64,000 bases of DNA, taken from Oscillospiraceae bacterium. GTDB lineage: Bacteria > Bacillota > Clostridia > Oscillospirales > Oscillospiraceae. Positions within the stretch are counted from its first letter, which is position 1. Every line of letters starts with the position of its first letter. The position numbers were made by a program, and so were the translations under genes. This document shows positions 8,057 to 16,240 of this stretch, one piece after another. The DNA lies in contig WRAK01000011.1 in the NCBI GenBank assembly GCA_009780235.1, forward strand, positions 1-64,000. The letters are read 5' to 3'. Under the pieces are notes generated by a model. That model had not been told where the DNA came from and made no database searches. It worked only from the letters and a program-made list of their open reading frames with translations.

Positions 8057-9077
8057 CGTTTTCCACCCCCAAAGCTTTGATGACCTTGACAATATTCATC
8101 GAAATCGGACATTTCTGCACGCAACGGCCGCAACCGACACAGGCATACGCCCCGTCGTTGTTGTCGGGGAAGTAGATGAGTTTGTGCATATAGCGTTGGC
8201 GGAACCGCTCTAACTGGCTTGTGCGGGGGTTGCCGTGTGCCATTAAGGTGAAGTCGGAGCACATGCAGGAGTCCCAGCATTTGAACCGCTGTATGCCCTT
8301 GCCCGTGTCAAAGTCTTGGATGTCATAGCAATGACAGGTCGGACAGATGAAGGTACAGGTGCCGCAACTCAGACAGGAGGGGTTTAAGTTCGCCCACTCG
8401 GGGGAGTTGAATTTCTTCATGAGCACTTCGCCTGTCAGACCGTCTAAGTTCAAGTCTCTAAACGGGAGTTTGTCAAAGACTGTCTGCGCCTTTTCCTGCG
8501 CCGCTTTGACTGCCATGTCGTCCGTCTCTTCGAACAAGTCTTTGACCGCTTCGGTTAAGGCCTCGCCTTTTTCGGTCAGGGCGTTCCAGTAGAGTGTATC
8601 ATCGACTATCCAAGTGGCAATATCGCCGCCGGGGCTCAAGGCATCTATGCCGAATACGCCGCAGAAACAGGTCTCTTCCGGCTCGAAGCAAGCGGTTGTG
8701 ATGATGAGACCGCTCTTGCGTTTTGATTCGTAGAAGGTGTCAATCGGGTCATCCAAAAAGATGCGGTCAAGCAGGTTCAGGCTCTCGGCATCGCAGGCGC
8801 GCACGCCGAATACGGCGAAAGGCGCGGCCTCGGTGCGGACATCCAGAATCTCAATCTCCTTGCCCTGCACGCGGAAAGCGGCAATGTCCTCTATGTGGGG
8901 GAAGAAATAGTCTTTCGGCGATTTCACCGTGCTCAGACGGTTCATCTGCACGGCGGCATCGGGCACCCAAGGTGTAAATTGAGTTTGCTCACCTATTTGA
9001 ATCGGTGCGTACAGCGTTCTCTCGCCGTTTATGCGGGAAAACAGTTCCTCCATGCGGGAAAGCGATAATTTCAGCAT
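8049..9077 (-). CDS. flxB: FlxB-like 4Fe-4S dicluster protein (AsrA / sulfhydrogenase beta type)
   Basis: About 342 residues. The N-terminal region contains the AsrA-type motif AVFGVRACDAESLNLLDRIF. The C-terminal ferredoxin part has two cysteine sets, in SCLSCGTCTFICPTCHCYD and ACVGCGRCVQKCPISM. These proteins pass electrons from the NADH-linked FlxA flavin to other Fe-S subunits. The ATG overlaps the upstream flxC stop as TGATG and the end overlaps flxA, both signs of translational coupling. Confidence 0.85.
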   Translation of the reverse strand: MLKLSLSRMEELFSRINGERTLYAPIQIGEQTQFTPWVPDAAVQMNRLSTVKSPKDYFFPHIEDIAAFRVQGKEIEILDVRTEAAPFAVFGVRACDAESLNLLDRIFLDDPIDTFYESKRKSGLIITTACFEPEETCFCGVFGIDALSPGGDIATWIVDDTLYWNALTEKGEALTEAVKDLFEETDDMAVKAAQEKAQTVFDKLPFRDLNLDGLTGEVLMKKFNSPEWANLNPSCLSCGTCTFICPTCHCYDIQDFDTGKGIQRFKCWDSCMCSDFTLMAHGNPRTSQLERFRQRYMHKLIYFPDNNDGAYACVGCGRCVQKCPISMNIVKVIKALGVENDV

Positions 9078-10060
9078 CAGTTATCCCCCTCTCGCTTTGA
9101 AATGATGTTGGGCTCTGCGTCTTCGAGGTCATAGCATAGGAGGGGCGAGTTGAGTTCTGCCGTTTCTCCCGCTTGGAACTCGCCGTAGAAGCCGCTTATA
9201 TCTTTGATGAACTTGCGGTTTAGGAGGTGAATCGGAATGCCCTGCGGGCAGACACGACTGCACTCGCCGCAATCGGAACAACGCCCCGCGACGTGGAACG
9301 CGCGGATGATGTGGAACATGTTTTCCTCGAACTCCGTCGCGTTTACCTTTGCGGCGACACCCGAGTGCGCGTTGTCGAACACGCATTTCAGGCAGGTGCA
9401 GGAGGGGCAGGTGTTGCGGCAGGCGTTGCATCGGATACATTTGGAGAGTTCGCCCCGCCAAAACGCAAAGCGTTCGGCAGGTGTTTGGCCTTCGAGCTCT
9501 GCGACCTTTGCATACTTGTCGCCTTGTTCGGTGTCTGCCGATAAGTCCTCGCCGATTAGTTCATCGTACACTTTGTGGTCTTTGCCCTTGCAACTGAGGC
9601 ACTTTTCGAGTAGCACATCTTCTCTCGGTAGTTCGTGGTCGCCGTACAAGGTTTGAATCTTCAGCGTTTCGTTTTCTTCTATCCCCGTGATGCCCTTTAT
9701 GCCTTGTGTGCGGAGTTTTTCCACGTCTAACTTGCCCTTGCAACCTATGCCGATGATGTGGAGCTTTTCTCGTGCGACACGGTTCTCACTCAGCAGCTGA
9801 TTTAAGCTGTATGTATCGCAGGGTTTTAAGAACACGAGGACTTTCTCATCTTGTTTGCCCTGCTCAATGAGATATTTGCTCAAATTACTGCCGCAAAATC
9901 CGTTGTAGACCATCTTGTCTAAGGCTTCGGCATCCCGGAAGACGGCGGGGGAGGTGTCGTAGGGCAATTCGCCTTTTTCCCAAGCCAGAACGGCACCGAC
10001 CGCGCCTGATGACAGCAGTTCGTGTGCTTTTTGTCTCATCGCATCTGCTATTCTTTGCAT
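9077..10060 (-). CDS. flxC: FlxC-like 4Fe-4S electron-transfer protein
   Basis: About 327 residues. The N-terminal half resembles the F420-hydrogenase/dehydrogenase beta-like fold (VLVFLKPCDTYSLNQLLSEN and an extra CLSCKGKDH cluster). The C-terminal half has two 4Fe-4S sets, in CIRCNACRNTCPSCTCLKC and CSDCGECSRVCPQGIPI. It matches the second Fe-S subunit of FlxABCD. It overlaps flxD upstream by 13 bp and flxB downstream by 1 bp. Its exact wiring between FlxA and FlxD is inferred. Confidence 0.8.
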   Translation of the reverse strand: MQRIADAMRQKAHELLSSGAVGAVLAWEKGELPYDTSPAVFRDAEALDKMVYNGFCGSNLSKYLIEQGKQDEKVLVFLKPCDTYSLNQLLSENRVAREKLHIIGIGCKGKLDVEKLRTQGIKGITGIEENETLKIQTLYGDHELPREDVLLEKCLSCKGKDHKVYDELIGEDLSADTEQGDKYAKVAELEGQTPAERFAFWRGELSKCIRCNACRNTCPSCTCLKCVFDNAHSGVAAKVNATEFEENMFHIIRAFHVAGRCSDCGECSRVCPQGIPIHLLNRKFIKDISGFYGEFQAGETAELNSPLLCYDLEDAEPNIISKREGDN

Positions 10061-10488
10061 CGGATATCACCCAACCTTTTGTTTGCGCCCATTTCGTGTA
10101 GTTTTCCGACAAATTCATTCATCACCTTGGCAAATCTCGCGCCCTCGGCGGCGGAAACCCACTCAAGGCGCGTGCGCTCTCTTTCGATGCCGAGGTAATC
10201 CAGCATACTGAACAGCAATGTCATCCGTCTGCGGGTGAAGTAGTTGCCGGAGGTGTAGTGGCAGTCTCCGGGGTGACAGCCGTTAATGATGACGCCGTCC
10301 GCCCCTCTTTGGAATGCCCGCAGGACGAACAAGGGGTCCACACGGCAAGAACAGGGGATACGGATAATTTTCACTTCCGCCGGGTATTCCAAGCGACTGG
10401 AGCCCGCTAAGTCTGCCCCTGCATAACTGCACCAGTTACAGCAGAATGAGACAACCAGCGGTTTAAAGTTTTGGTCTTTTACCTGCAT
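10048..10488 (-). CDS. flxD: MvhD/FlxD-type hydrogenase iron-sulfur subunit
   Basis: A 146-residue MvhD-family protein, which links an electron input module to HdrA through a 2Fe-2S centre. Family cysteines are visible in SFCCNWCSYAGAD, RIPCSCRVDP and INGCHPGDCHY. In methanogens it joins Mvh hydrogenase to HdrABC, and in sulfate reducers it is FlxD. The ATG at 10488 lies inside the end of hdrA (10-bp overlap) with GGAGG 8 bp upstream. Finding it with FlxA/B/C and without hydrogenase genes points to NADH rather than H2 as donor. Confidence 0.9.
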   Translation of the reverse strand: MQVKDQNFKPLVVSFCCNWCSYAGADLAGSSRLEYPAEVKIIRIPCSCRVDPLFVLRAFQRGADGVIINGCHPGDCHYTSGNYFTRRRMTLLFSMLDYLGIERERTRLEWVSAAEGARFAKVMNEFVGKLHEMGANKRLGDIRCKE

Positions 10489-12464
10489 ATCGCATCCACC
10501 TCCGCCATAATTTGTCTGTTTGTGAAGCCTTTCAAATCCATCGCGCCCGAGGGACAGGTGACCGTACACGCCCCGCAACCTTGGCAAATCGCTTCGTTAA
10601 TCTCCGCCACATGGCGTGTTGTCCGATGTCCGTGGTCATTGATTTCTTTATCGGCGTATGTAATCGCGCCGTAGGGACAGACTTTTTCGCAGGATGCGCA
10701 TCCGTTACAGAGCAGTTCATCCGGCCCTGCGATGCAGGGGTTGCCGATGAGTTTGTCTTTGGACAGGATTCCTAGTGCCTTAACGGCGGCGGCACCCGCT
10801 TGGGCGACCGTTTCGGGGATGTCCTTTGGCCCTTGACATACGCCGGAAAGGAAAATCCCGGCAGTCGGGCTTTCAACCGGACGGAGCTTGGCGTGGGACT
10901 CGGAGAAGAAGTTGTTTTGGTCCATACTCGCCGTCAGCATAGTCCCGAGCGGGCGAGCACTCGCCTGTGCTTCTACCGCTGTGGCGAGGACGACCAGGTC
11001 TGCGTCTACGAAAATTTGCGTATCTTCAATCAAATCAGAGCCCTGCACCCGCAGGCGGCCGTCTTCTTCCGCTATTTTGCCAACCATGCCCTTGATATAG
11101 TTCACGCCGTATTGTTCCACCGCGCGGCGGTAGAACTCATCGAAGTTTTTGCCCGGCGTTCTGACGTCGATGTAGAACACGGACACATCAATATTCGGGT
11201 ACTTATCCCGCACCAGCATGGCGTGTTTGGCGGTGTACATACAGCAGATTTTCGAGCAGTAGGATTTCCCTTTGTCCGGTTCGGCCCGTGAGCCGACACA
11301 TTGGATAAACACAATGGACTTCGGCTTTTCCCCGTTCGACCGACGCAGTAAGGCACCGCCCGTCGGCCCTGCGGCGTTCATGAGACGCTCGAACTCCAGC
11401 GAGGTGATCACATCCGGCAGTTGTCCGTAGCCGTATTCGCCGTAGCGTTCCGGCGAGAGCGGACGGAATCCCGTGGCGGCGATGATGACGCCGTATTCTT
11501 TTTCGATGATTTCATCCTGTTGCTCAAAGTTAATCGCCTTGGGCAGGCAGACCTTTTCGCAGAGGCCGCATTTGCCTGTTTTGAACTTGAGACATTGTGT
11601 TTGGTCAATCACAGGCACATTCGGCACGGCTTGCGCGAAGGGGACGTAGATGGCTTTTCTGTTGGCAAGCCCCTCGTCAAATTCGCTCTTTGCCTTTTTG
11701 GCGGGACATTTTTCGATACAATCGCCGCATCCGTTGCAGAGCTTGCTGTTGATACAGCGGGCTTTTTGGCGGATTTTTACGGAGAAGTTTCCGACAAAGC
11801 CGGAGACCTCGTCCACTTCGCTGTAGGTATACAGCGTAATCTTGTCATGCTGTGCCGCATCGACCATCTTGGGCGTTAGAATACAGGCCGCACAGTCGAG
11901 CGTCGGGAAGGTTTTATCCAGTTGTGCCATTGTCCCGCCGATGGTGGGGGATTTTTCGACGATGTCCACTTCATACCCTGCGTCCGCGATATCAAGTGCG
12001 GTTTGAATCCCCGCAATCCCGCCGCCGATGACGAGCGCGCGCTTAATCACACCGCTCTCTCCGGGGAAGAGCGGTGTGTTGAGGTTCAGCTTGGCAATGG
12101 CCGCACGCATTAAGACGACGGCTTTCTCCGTTCCGACCTCTTTGTCTTTATGTACCCAAGAGCAATGCTCGCGGATATTCGCAATCTCGACCATGTACGG
12201 ATTTAAACCCGCAGCGGCGGCCGCTTTGCGGAAGGTTGTCTCGTGCATCCTTGGTGAGCAGGCACTGACAACGATACCGGTCAGGCTATGTTCTTCAATC
12301 GCCCGCCGCACCATCGCCTGACCGCCCTCGGCGCACATATATTGGTAGTCGGTGGCGTAGACAACGCCGGGTTCGCGTTTCGACGCCTCTACGACTGTGT
12401 TAATATCAACCGTTCCCGCGATATTACTGCCGCACCAACAGACCAACACACCTATTCTCTGCAC
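10479..12464 (-). CDS. hdrA: Heterodisulfide reductase subunit A (electron-bifurcating flavoprotein)
   Basis: HdrA carries the FAD at which flavin-based electron bifurcation occurs in HdrABC complexes. The N-terminal HdrA domain has GVLVCWCGSNIAG and the conserved YMCAEGGQ and VSACSPRMHE cysteines. The thioredoxin-reductase-like FAD fold starts at ALVIGGGIAGIQTALDIADA (about 142-161) and is followed by TLDCAACILTPK. Inserted ferredoxin sites are CNGCGDCIEKCPAKK and CGLCEKVCLPKAI. The end carries two more 4Fe-4S sets, CNGCASCEKVCPYG and CQGCGACTVTCPSG, the usual ferredoxin docking part. Length 661 is normal. It starts with GTG at 12464 with GGGGTGA upstream. A family C repeat separates it from hdrC, an unusual gap inside an otherwise tight operon. 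Confidence 0.93.
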   Translation of the reverse strand: MQRIGVLVCWCGSNIAGTVDINTVVEASKREPGVVYATDYQYMCAEGGQAMVRRAIEEHSLTGIVVSACSPRMHETTFRKAAAAAGLNPYMVEIANIREHCSWVHKDKEVGTEKAVVLMRAAIAKLNLNTPLFPGESGVIKRALVIGGGIAGIQTALDIADAGYEVDIVEKSPTIGGTMAQLDKTFPTLDCAACILTPKMVDAAQHDKITLYTYSEVDEVSGFVGNFSVKIRQKARCINSKLCNGCGDCIEKCPAKKAKSEFDEGLANRKAIYVPFAQAVPNVPVIDQTQCLKFKTGKCGLCEKVCLPKAINFEQQDEIIEKEYGVIIAATGFRPLSPERYGEYGYGQLPDVITSLEFERLMNAAGPTGGALLRRSNGEKPKSIVFIQCVGSRAEPDKGKSYCSKICCMYTAKHAMLVRDKYPNIDVSVFYIDVRTPGKNFDEFYRRAVEQYGVNYIKGMVGKIAEEDGRLRVQGSDLIEDTQIFVDADLVVLATAVEAQASARPLGTMLTASMDQNNFFSESHAKLRPVESPTAGIFLSGVCQGPKDIPETVAQAGAAAVKALGILSKDKLIGNPCIAGPDELLCNGCASCEKVCPYGAITYADKEINDHGHRTTRHVAEINEAICQGCGACTVTCPSGAMDLKGFTNRQIMAEVDAICR

Positions 12465-12492
12465 TATGGTTCACCCCTATTACTATTTACTA

Positions 12493-12571
12493 ACTGGGGA
12501 CAAACCCGCTTCGCCGGGCTTTGTCTCCCAAAGGAACCGGCCTGCGGGCCGGGCCGCTTCGGCGGGTTTTA
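12493..12571. repeat. Dispersed repeat, family C, copy 2 (inside the hdr operon)
   Basis: A near copy of 4657-4735 in the same orientation, sharing CAAACCCGCTTCG, TTTGTCT, CCAAAGGAACCGGCCTG and GGCGGGTT. It occupies most of the 142-bp gap between hdrC and hdrA. Confidence 0.75.
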
Positions 12572-12606
12572 GGGCAAGGACCTTGTTTACAAGCTGCTAT
12601 ACTGTA

Positions 12607-13005
12607 TTATTTGCTGTACTTTCTGAACGCACTAACGATCAACTGTTGCGGGATTTCCTCATCCGAGGCAATCAGCTCCGGGATATCGTCTGCCGTCAAA
12701 TAATTTTTGCCTTGCTGACGGATGACCAATAGCCTGACCGCTTCGACCAAGCTCGCCGGTTCGACGCCGCGGGGGCAACGCTCCACGCAGGCAAAACAGG
12801 ACAGGCACTTCCAAAGCGATTCGGATTCCATTAAGGCTTCAATGTTCCCGGCTTTCACGTTTTTTACAAAACGATGGGGACGGACGTCCATGTCCATAGA
12901 GGGCGGACAGGTGGCGGAGCATTTGCCGCAGAGCATACATTTTTTCGGCTCTGTGCCGCTCATACGGATGACTTCTTCTTGCATCCCTTTTTCATCAACA
13001 AGCAT
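12607..13005 (-). CDS. hdrC: Heterodisulfide reductase subunit C (two 4Fe-4S)
   Basis: A 132-residue ferredoxin-like HdrC that passes electrons from HdrA to HdrB. Two classical cluster sets are visible: C23-x2-C26-x2-C29-x3-C33 and C67-x2-C70-x2-C73-x3-C77. The ATG at 13005 is chosen because AGGGGGT lies 9 bp upstream and homologues start here; the longer frame overlaps hdrB. It lies 11 bp after hdrB. Confidence 0.9.
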   Translation of the reverse strand: MLVDEKGMQEEVIRMSGTEPKKCMLCGKCSATCPPSMDMDVRPHRFVKNVKAGNIEALMESESLWKCLSCFACVERCPRGVEPASLVEAVRLLVIRQQGKNYLTADDIPELIASDEEIPQQLIVSAFRKYSK

Positions 13006-13016
13006 ATATTTACCCC

Positions 13017-13805
13017 CTATTCTTTCACGCCGAGTGCTTCGGCCAAGAGTTCGGTGAAATAGTATGTGGGCACATCGCCGCTGTCGTGTTTTGTCAGGTT
13101 GTACTTGCACAGCGGACAGGCCGTGACCAGTACCTCTGCGCCTTTTTGCTCGGCGGAGTGTAATACCTTGGTGCAGACTTTTTGCACCAGCGCGGGGTCA
13201 TCCAACGCAACATAGCCGCCGCAGCATTCGTTGCGATAGGAATAGAGCACAGGCTCTGCCCCGATGGCGTGCAGGAACTCTTCCATGATGTACGGATTTT
13301 CGGGGTCATCAAACTGCATGACATTGCTCGGGCGCAGGAGCAGACAGCCGTAATACGCACCGATTTTCCGCCCGGTCAAGGGGTTCAAGACACGCTTTTT
13401 CAGTTCCGCGAAACCGATGGTGTCGCGCAGCATTTCTAGGAAGTGGACGACCTTCGTTTCGCCCGCGTACGGTGTCTCGAATTCAGAATAGTTATTTACT
13501 TTCATTCTGATGTCCGCATCGGACGCTATGTCGTGATTCACGCGCTTCATGACGTGGTGACAGGCCGAGCACAGGGTGAGCAGGTCACAGTCTTTCTGCC
13601 TAGCCTCTTCGAGCGCGCGTGCGGCGGAGAGGCGTGTGGCGATTTCATCTGTCGCCTGTGGGTAGACCGCGCCGCAGCATTGCCACTCGTCAAGCTCCTT
13701 GCATGGGATGCCGAGCATTTCCATTGATTGCAAGGCATAGGCGTCAAGCTCTTTTGCCTTTGTTTTTAATGTACATCCGGGGTAATACAGATACGTCTTA
13801 TCCAT
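13017..13805 (-). CDS. hdrB: Heterodisulfide reductase subunit B (two CCG domains)
   Basis: HdrB houses the two non-cubane 4Fe-4S clusters that cleave a disulfide in methanogens. Both CCG motifs are complete. The first has C11, C43-C44, C79 and C82; the second has C154, C194-C195, C230 and C233. Length is 262 residues. As this is a bacterium without coenzyme M/B, the acceptor may be a protein disulfide (DsrC-like), a low-molecular thiol, or directly the fumarate-reductase-like subunits encoded downstream. It is the first gene of the operon: ATG at 13805 with GGAGGGG just upstream and a strong promoter at 13913-13941. Confidence 0.92.
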   Translation of the reverse strand: MDKTYLYYPGCTLKTKAKELDAYALQSMEMLGIPCKELDEWQCCGAVYPQATDEIATRLSAARALEEARQKDCDLLTLCSACHHVMKRVNHDIASDADIRMKVNNYSEFETPYAGETKVVHFLEMLRDTIGFAELKKRVLNPLTGRKIGAYYGCLLLRPSNVMQFDDPENPYIMEEFLHAIGAEPVLYSYRNECCGGYVALDDPALVQKVCTKVLHSAEQKGAEVLVTACPLCKYNLTKHDSGDVPTYYFTELLAEALGVKE

Positions 13806-13854
13806 AAGGTTCCCCTCCCTCAAACACTTGTTTGTTCCATGAAAACGCAATAAT

Positions 13855-13870
13855 TGACAATGAATTGTCG
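13855..13870. promoter_or_regulatory. Palindromic operator 2 of the hdr operon
   Basis: TGACAAT-GA-ATTGTCG, a one-mismatch copy of the perfect palindrome at 13888-13903, lying about 36-51 bp downstream of the predicted transcription start. Centres of the two copies are 33 bp apart, about three helical turns, which would suit cooperative binding by one repressor. The regulator is not recognisable. Confidence 0.6.
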
Positions 13871-13887
13871 ATTCGCTGTAACATGTC

Positions 13888-13903
13888 TGACAATTTATTG
13901 TCA
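13888..13903. promoter_or_regulatory. Palindromic operator 1 of the hdr operon
   Basis: Perfect palindrome TGACAAT-TT-ATTGTCA directly at or just after the predicted start site of the minus-strand hdr promoter. This is the position of a classic repressor site. It also lies upstream of the VOC gene on the other strand. Confidence 0.65.
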
Positions 13904-13912
13904 ATTGGTTGT

Positions 13913-13941
13913 AGTATACCATTGAACGCGGAGTGTGTAAA
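13913..13941 (-). promoter_or_regulatory. Sigma-A-type promoter of the hdr-flx-tfr operon
   Basis: On the minus strand, TTTACA (13941-13936), a 17-nt spacer, and TATACT (13918-13913). The 5' UTR to hdrB would be about 100 nt and holds both TGACAAT palindromes. Confidence 0.75.
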
Positions 13942-14005
13942 GTGAAATATTATAGAAAAAACGCATTTGCGGTGAAAAAATCTTGGATTGGTTTTGAAAT
14001 TGAAA

Positions 14006-14034
14006 TTGCAGGGATTTTGTGGTAGGATTATCTG
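14006..14034 (+). promoter_or_regulatory. Possible promoter of the second VOC gene
   Basis: TTGCAG, 17-nt spacer, TATCTG. Just after it TGTCAT (14041-14046) and ATGACA (14054-14059) form an inverted repeat that could be an operator or leader hairpin. A moderate match only. Confidence 0.35.
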
Positions 14035-14090
14035 TGTTGTTGTCATGTTTGGGATGACATGATTGAATAAAAAACGGAGGTTTAAAACGA

Positions 14091-14564
14091 ATGAGATATG
14101 AAGCTCTATGCTTGGCTGTAAAAGACATTGAAACATCAAAAAAATTTTATCAAGATTTGATGGGACTGGAAATTGATACTGATTGGGGTGTAAATGTTGC
14201 CTTTAAAGGCGGAATTGCTTTGCAGCAAGGTTTTGATGAAATAATTGGTGTGCCGAAAGAAAGTGTAATCGCACGTTCTCACAATATGGAGTTGGTCTTT
14301 GAAACGGATGATTTTGACGCATTTGTTGCAAAGGTTGAAAATCACCCCGATATAGAGTTTGTAAAGGGTGGAGTGGTTGAGCAACCTTGGGGGCAAAGAG
14401 TTTTCCATATCTATGATTTGGACGGGCATATTCTTGAAGTGGGAGAAAAATTTTTGCACGTTATCCAACGTTTCAGTTCTAATGGAATGTCAAATGAAGA
14501 AGTCGCTGAACGCTGTGGGATACCTGTTGCAGATGTAGAAAAATACTTAAATGGAGCGTTTTAA
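14091..14564 (+). CDS. VOC-superfamily (glyoxalase-like) protein with a C-terminal helical tail
   Basis: 157 residues. The first ~115 form one VOC half-barrel pair (YEALCLAVKDIETSKKFYQD at the start, RVFHIYDLDGHILEVGE at the end). The last ~40 residues (MSNEEVAERCGIPVADVEKY) read like a helix-turn-helix tail, which some glyoxalase-like proteins of Clostridia carry. Strong GGAGG 11 bp before the ATG. The gene is AT-rich with A/T-ending codons, unlike its neighbours, as is the VOC gene at 2546-2953, so both may be recent arrivals. Substrate unknown; such proteins are often involved in thiol or antibiotic chemistry. Confidence 0.8.
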   Translation: MRYEALCLAVKDIETSKKFYQDLMGLEIDTDWGVNVAFKGGIALQQGFDEIIGVPKESVIARSHNMELVFETDDFDAFVAKVENHPDIEFVKGGVVEQPWGQRVFHIYDLDGHILEVGEKFLHVIQRFSSNGMSNEEVAERCGIPVADVEKYLNGAF

Positions 14565-14613
14565 GTATAGAGTTCGGAAAATAAGCATACTACAAAATAA
14601 GCCCACACAAACC

Positions 14614-14645
14614 AAAAGCCAACCGATTCTCCTCGGTTGGCTTTT
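14614..14645. terminator. Terminator after the VOC gene
   Basis: A 13-bp stem (14614-14626 with 14633-14645) with a 6-nt loop, A-run before and T-run after. It insulates the germination operon that follows. Confidence 0.85.
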
Positions 14646-14647
14646 TC

Positions 14648-14676
14648 GCATAAATCCCCGCCCACCACACATACTA
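14648..14676 (+). promoter_or_regulatory. Sigma-G/sigma-F-like forespore promoter of the ger operon
   Basis: GCATA, 17-nt spacer, CATACTA. This fits the Bacillus sigma-G pattern GHATR-N17/18-CATWHTA. It starts immediately after the upstream terminator and 32 bp before the gerA ATG, where a forespore-specific promoter for a germinant receptor is expected. Confidence 0.6.
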
Positions 14677-14707
14677 AGCCAAATCAAACCAAAAGGAGCC
14701 GCACAAG

Positions 14708-16240
14708 ATGGCAGAGACGCAAGCCCCGCCCAATACCACATGCGACGCCAACGTGCCGGAGGAATCCCGGCGGCTCAGGCCGACCATTCAAGAGAACAAA
14801 GCCATCTTGGACGAGCTGTTCACGGACGTGGACATCATGCTCCATCGGGAATTTGAAAACGCCGAATGCCCGGGTCTCAAGTTCTGCATCTACTTCAGCG
14901 ACGGCGTGAGCGACTCGATGATGCTCGGGGAGCACGTCATCAAGCCGCTGATTTTGGCCGATAATCTCCCGCATCCGCCCAAACTCTTGTACGAGGCCGT
15001 CCGTGACCACGTGGAGCTCACCGGGGAGATATCGGAGACGCAGGACGTGCAGGAGATTGTCAACGCCATCACCTACGGGGACACCTTACTTTTGGTGGAG
15101 GGTTCAGCCACGGGGCTGATTATCAACAATAAGGGCTTCCAACTGCGGGGCATTGCCGAGCCGGAGGGGGAGAAAGTTCTGCTCGGCCCGCGGGAGGGGT
15201 TTACCGAGGGGCTGATGACGAACCTCTCCATGCTTCGGCGGCGGCTGCGGACGCATCAGCTCAAGTTGAAGATGGACTCGCTGGGGCGGCAGTCAAAGAC
15301 GGGGATTTGCATCGCCTACATGGACAATATCGTGAATAAGGACATCCTCAAAGAGTTAGAGCGGCGGCTGGAAGGCATCGACATCGACGCCGTGCTGGAC
15401 GCGGGGTATATCACGGAGTTCATTGCGGAGAAGTCCGTGCTGGGCTTCCACACCATCGGCTCCACCGAACGGCCGGACGTTGTGGCGGGGCGGCTGTTGG
15501 AGGGGCGGATTGCGATTTTTACGGATGGGTCGCCTGTGGTTTTGACCTTGCCCTATCTTTTTGTGGAGAACTTTCAGAGCAGCGAAGATTACTACATGGG
15601 AAATCTCTACGCCAGCTATAATCGGATGTTGCGGATACTCAGTTTTATATGCACTATTACGATTCCGGCCGCTTTTGTAGCGGTTTTGGGATTCCACCAC
15701 GAGCTTCTGCCCACGGGGCTGATGCTCACGTTTTCGGCGGCACGGCAGAACGTGCCTTTGCCGACGGCCTTGGAATGCCTGCTTCTCCTCCTGTTTTTCG
15801 ACTTCCTCCGAGAGGCGGGGGTGCGAACACCGGGGTATGTGGGGCAGGCGGTGGGATTTGTGGGCGGTGTAGTCATCGGTCAGGCGGCGGTGGAGGCGAA
15901 TCTGGTTGCCGCGCCCGTGGTTATCGTCGTGGCGTTTACGGGGATTACGATTATTGTCGTGCCTCGGCTGACGATGGCGAGTTTGTTTGCGCGTTACGGT
16001 TTGTTGCTTGCGGCCAGTTTGTTCGGATTGGTCGGGCTTGCGCTGGGGTTGGCGATTGTGCTGGTTCACGTCATCAATTTGCAGAGTTTCGGCGTGCCGA
16101 CGCTCATGCCCACAGGGAAGCTGGATGTGCAGACGGTGAAGGACACGTTCGTACGCATCCCGTGGCCCAGAGTTTTGACGCGGATTCCGCAGCTTAGTGA
16201 CAACAGAGTGCGGTCGAAACCCGGAGGTGAGCGGGAGTGA
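14708..16240 (+). CDS. gerXA: Spore germination receptor subunit A (GerA family)
   Basis: Subunit A of a germinant receptor in the spore inner membrane. The 510-residue protein has a large N-terminal cytoplasmic region of about 290 residues (EENKAILDELFTDVDIM and GDTLLLVEG...ITYGD-type segments), then the family hallmark DVVAGRLLEGRIAIFTDGSP, then five or so hydrophobic segments between about 300 and 470 (VLTLPYLFVENFQSSEDYY and onwards). RBS AAAGGAG lies upstream. The stop overlaps the start of gerC. The germinant it senses cannot be told from sequence. Confidence 0.93.
   Translation: MAETQAPPNTTCDANVPEESRRLRPTIQENKAILDELFTDVDIMLHREFENAECPGLKFCIYFSDGVSDSMMLGEHVIKPLILADNLPHPPKLLYEAVRDHVELTGEISETQDVQEIVNAITYGDTLLLVEGSATGLIINNKGFQLRGIAEPEGEKVLLGPREGFTEGLMTNLSMLRRRLRTHQLKLKMDSLGRQSKTGICIAYMDNIVNKDILKELERRLEGIDIDAVLDAGYITEFIAEKSVLGFHTIGSTERPDVVAGRLLEGRIAIFTDGSPVVLTLPYLFVENFQSSEDYYMGNLYASYNRMLRILSFICTITIPAAFVAVLGFHHELLPTGLMLTFSAARQNVPLPTALECLLLLLFFDFLREAGVRTPGYVGQAVGFVGGVVIGQAAVEANLVAAPVVIVVAFTGITIIVVPRLTMASLFARYGLLLAASLFGLVGLALGLAIVLVHVINLQSFGVPTLMPTGKLDVQTVKDTFVRIPWPRVLTRIPQLSDNRVRSKPGGERE

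Noticed and set aside
10048..10587. Longer N-terminus of the MvhD-like protein
   Set aside because: The extra 33 codons lie inside hdrA; the ATG at 10488 has GGAGG at proper distance and gives the family length.
4910..13805. A hydrogenase-linked (Mvh) or sulfite-reductase operon
   Set aside because: No Ni-Fe hydrogenase large or small subunit and no siroheme sulfite reductase gene is present; FlxA/FlxB resemble AsrB/AsrA only as electron-transfer subunits.
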